From Lachnospiraceae bacterium UBA3762 (GTDB lineage Bacteria > Bacillota > Clostridia > Lachnospirales > Lachnospiraceae): 6,108 bases of DNA. Positions within the stretch are counted from its first letter, which is position 1. Every line of letters starts with the position of its first letter. Under the pieces are notes generated by a model. It did no database searches, was not told the DNA's origin, and saw only the letters and a list, made by a program, of their open reading frames with translations. Positions 4,965 through 6,108 of this stretch are shown piece by piece. The DNA is taken from assembly GCA_002371615.1 (NCBI GenBank), contig DFGA01000010.1, forward strand, positions 1 to 6,108, written 5' to 3'. Position numbers and translations under genes: made by a program.

Positions 4965-6108
4965 TCAGTTCTGTCGTTTCTTCAACGCGCGTTTTATTTT
5001 TGCCATATGCTTTTTGACCGGCTTTCGTATTTCTTCAGTATCTCCAAAAATACGCTCGGCTCTCTGAACATATGTAAAGAAATTTCCGCTGTCCTTTCCG
5101 CTCGGCCTTGCTCCCCTTTCAGAGTACCTCTCGTACAAATGATCCTTTCCTTTCTGATCCGGATTTCCCGCTATGGCATGTGCCTTTCGGTACATCCGGT
5201 AATAGTACTTACTCACCGTCTTTGCCCGTAAAGTAGTTGTCGTGCCATCAAAGGTAAACCCCAGGAAATTGATGACTCTTTTTGAGCCGTCCGCATTCTC
5301 CAGAAAAGTTTCACCTATGTTCTCTATGTAAGGAAGATCCGTCTTGTAGATCTGTGTTTTTTGTGGCTCCAGCGTCAACCCAGGTGTGTCTTCAATTATC
5401 TGATTGATTGAGAAAATCGCTGTTCTCGCTGCTGCTTCATCCAGCGGCAGGACTACAATAAAATCATCGCTGTATCTCATGTACAGTCCTGCACATTGAT
5501 CTGTTATATCCTTAATCTTCCAGTCCACATCCATCATATAGACATTCGCAAGTAATGCACTGATCGGTGAACCCTGGGGGATACCGAAAGAATCTGTGTG
5601 CATTTTTATATGCGACCGATACTTCTTGTACTGTTCCCTGGTCAGAACCGTGTTTTGGGAATTCAGCTTCTTTCTTCCTGCACTTGTTGCAGGCAATCCG
5701 TTCAGCTCTAACAGGTCTTCCAGCTCCCAAGTGCTGTACCTGGTAATATTCTTGAAAATCGTGTAATGATCCGGCGGAAGCTGCTCCACACCAAGAAGGC
5801 TGCACCATTGTCGCTTCAGATACTGGTGATCCAGGTTATCGAAGAAGCCTGTGAAATCACCTATCATCACATACGCATTGGGATTGGCCTTTATAAAATC
5901 AAACGCCTGCTTAGCAAGATGAATGTTATTCTTTCCCAGATCCGATCTGTATGCAACAGGGACATCTTCAATTCCAAGCTCTCTGATCCGCGTATTGTAT
6001 CGCTCATTCATTTTATGACAGTAATACTGCAGAATGCACCGATCCAAATGTGCCGCATAGCAGATGTCCCGTTCCTTTGGCTTTCTTCCCTTACTACTGT
6101 ATTTCGAG
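4965..6108 (-). CDS. Reverse transcriptase, defence-type (partial, N-terminus outside window)
   Basis: 380 residues are visible and the frame stays open to the window edge. Numbering from the first complete codon, the core motifs are: the RT0-like KERDICYAAHLDR (11-23); motif A IGDFTGFFDNLDH with Asp84; motif B GIPQGSPIS (175-183); the catalytic motif C YSDD (212-215); and NFLGF (280-284). A helical, basic thumb-like region follows (YYYRMYRKAH, then GNFFTYVQRAERIF, ending in a Lys/Arg-rich tail). The enzyme should make DNA from a template. YSDD rather than YADD, no maturase or HNH region after the thumb, and no VTG-like retron motif argue against a group II intron or retron RT and for the abortive-infection or unknown-group (UG/DRT) defence RTs; the exact class is not clear. 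The coiled-coil nuclease-like gene downstream is its likely partner. Confidence 0.85.
   Translation of the reverse strand, partial: SKYSSKGRKPKERDICYAAHLDRCILQYYCHKMNERYNTRIRELGIEDVPVAYRSDLGKNNIHLAKQAFDFIKANPNAYVMIGDFTGFFDNLDHQYLKRQWCSLLGVEQLPPDHYTIFKNITRYSTWELEDLLELNGLPATSAGRKKLNSQNTVLTREQYKKYRSHIKMHTDSFGIPQGSPISALLANVYMMDVDWKIKDITDQCAGLYMRYSDDFIVVLPLDEAAARTAIFSINQIIEDTPGLTLEPQKTQIYKTDLPYIENIGETFLENADGSKRVINFLGFTFDGTTTTLRAKTVSKYYYRMYRKAHAIAGNPDQKGKDHLYERYSERGARPSGKDSGNFFTYVQRAERIFGDTEEIRKPVKKHMAKIKRALKKRQN

Noticed and set aside
4965..6108. Retron or group II intron interpretation of the RT
   Set aside because: No maturase/HNH region after the thumb, no intron domain V-like sequence, no VTG motif and no msr/msd-like inverted repeats next to the gene in this window. 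The missing N-terminus leaves some doubt.

Overview
The window looks like an accessory (defence or mobile) island from a low-to-mid GC Gram-positive bacterium, most likely a gut clostridium. The basis is strong GGAGG-type Shine-Dalgarno (SD) sites, moderate base composition and the gene content. The species cannot be told from the sequence. Every gene I can support is on the minus strand, so the window reads from right to left. No tRNA, rRNA, CRISPR array or intact transposase was seen.

Right part (6108-3989): a reverse transcriptase (RT) runs in from outside the window with its N-terminus missing. A 30-codon open frame follows. Its stop overlaps the start of a 288-residue protein with a basic coiled-coil N-terminus and a C-terminal region that I recognise, with moderate confidence, as the predicted pPIWI-associating nuclease type. 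The RT has the catalytic core but no group II intron maturase or HNH part and no retron signature in what is visible. RT plus partner look like one operon and a candidate phage-defence module. This is the most interesting part of the window.

Middle (3935-3181): a compact toxin-antitoxin pair, an AbrB/MazE-fold antitoxin followed by a PIN-domain ribonuclease with a 4-base overlap. It has its own promoter, and a perfect 9-bp-arm palindrome sits at the likely transcription start.

Centre-left (3180-2340): about 800 bases without a convincing gene. It holds two clusters of TTGGCGTAA-like repeats around an inverted repeat, a stretch with TCCG repeated at about 10-base steps, a further inverted repeat, and a strong minus-strand terminator. 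It could be an attachment or recombination region, a structured RNA, or the remains of a mobile element.

Left part (2390-1): a short leader ORF, then a YhcG-type (DUF1016) PD-(D/E)xK nuclease with all its expected motifs. It overlaps by 4 bases a second gene of 346 codons that carries two in-frame stop codons (TAA, TAG) and no frameshift. That partner therefore looks recently inactivated, or it is made as fragments. A small ORF with a good SD site overlaps its end.
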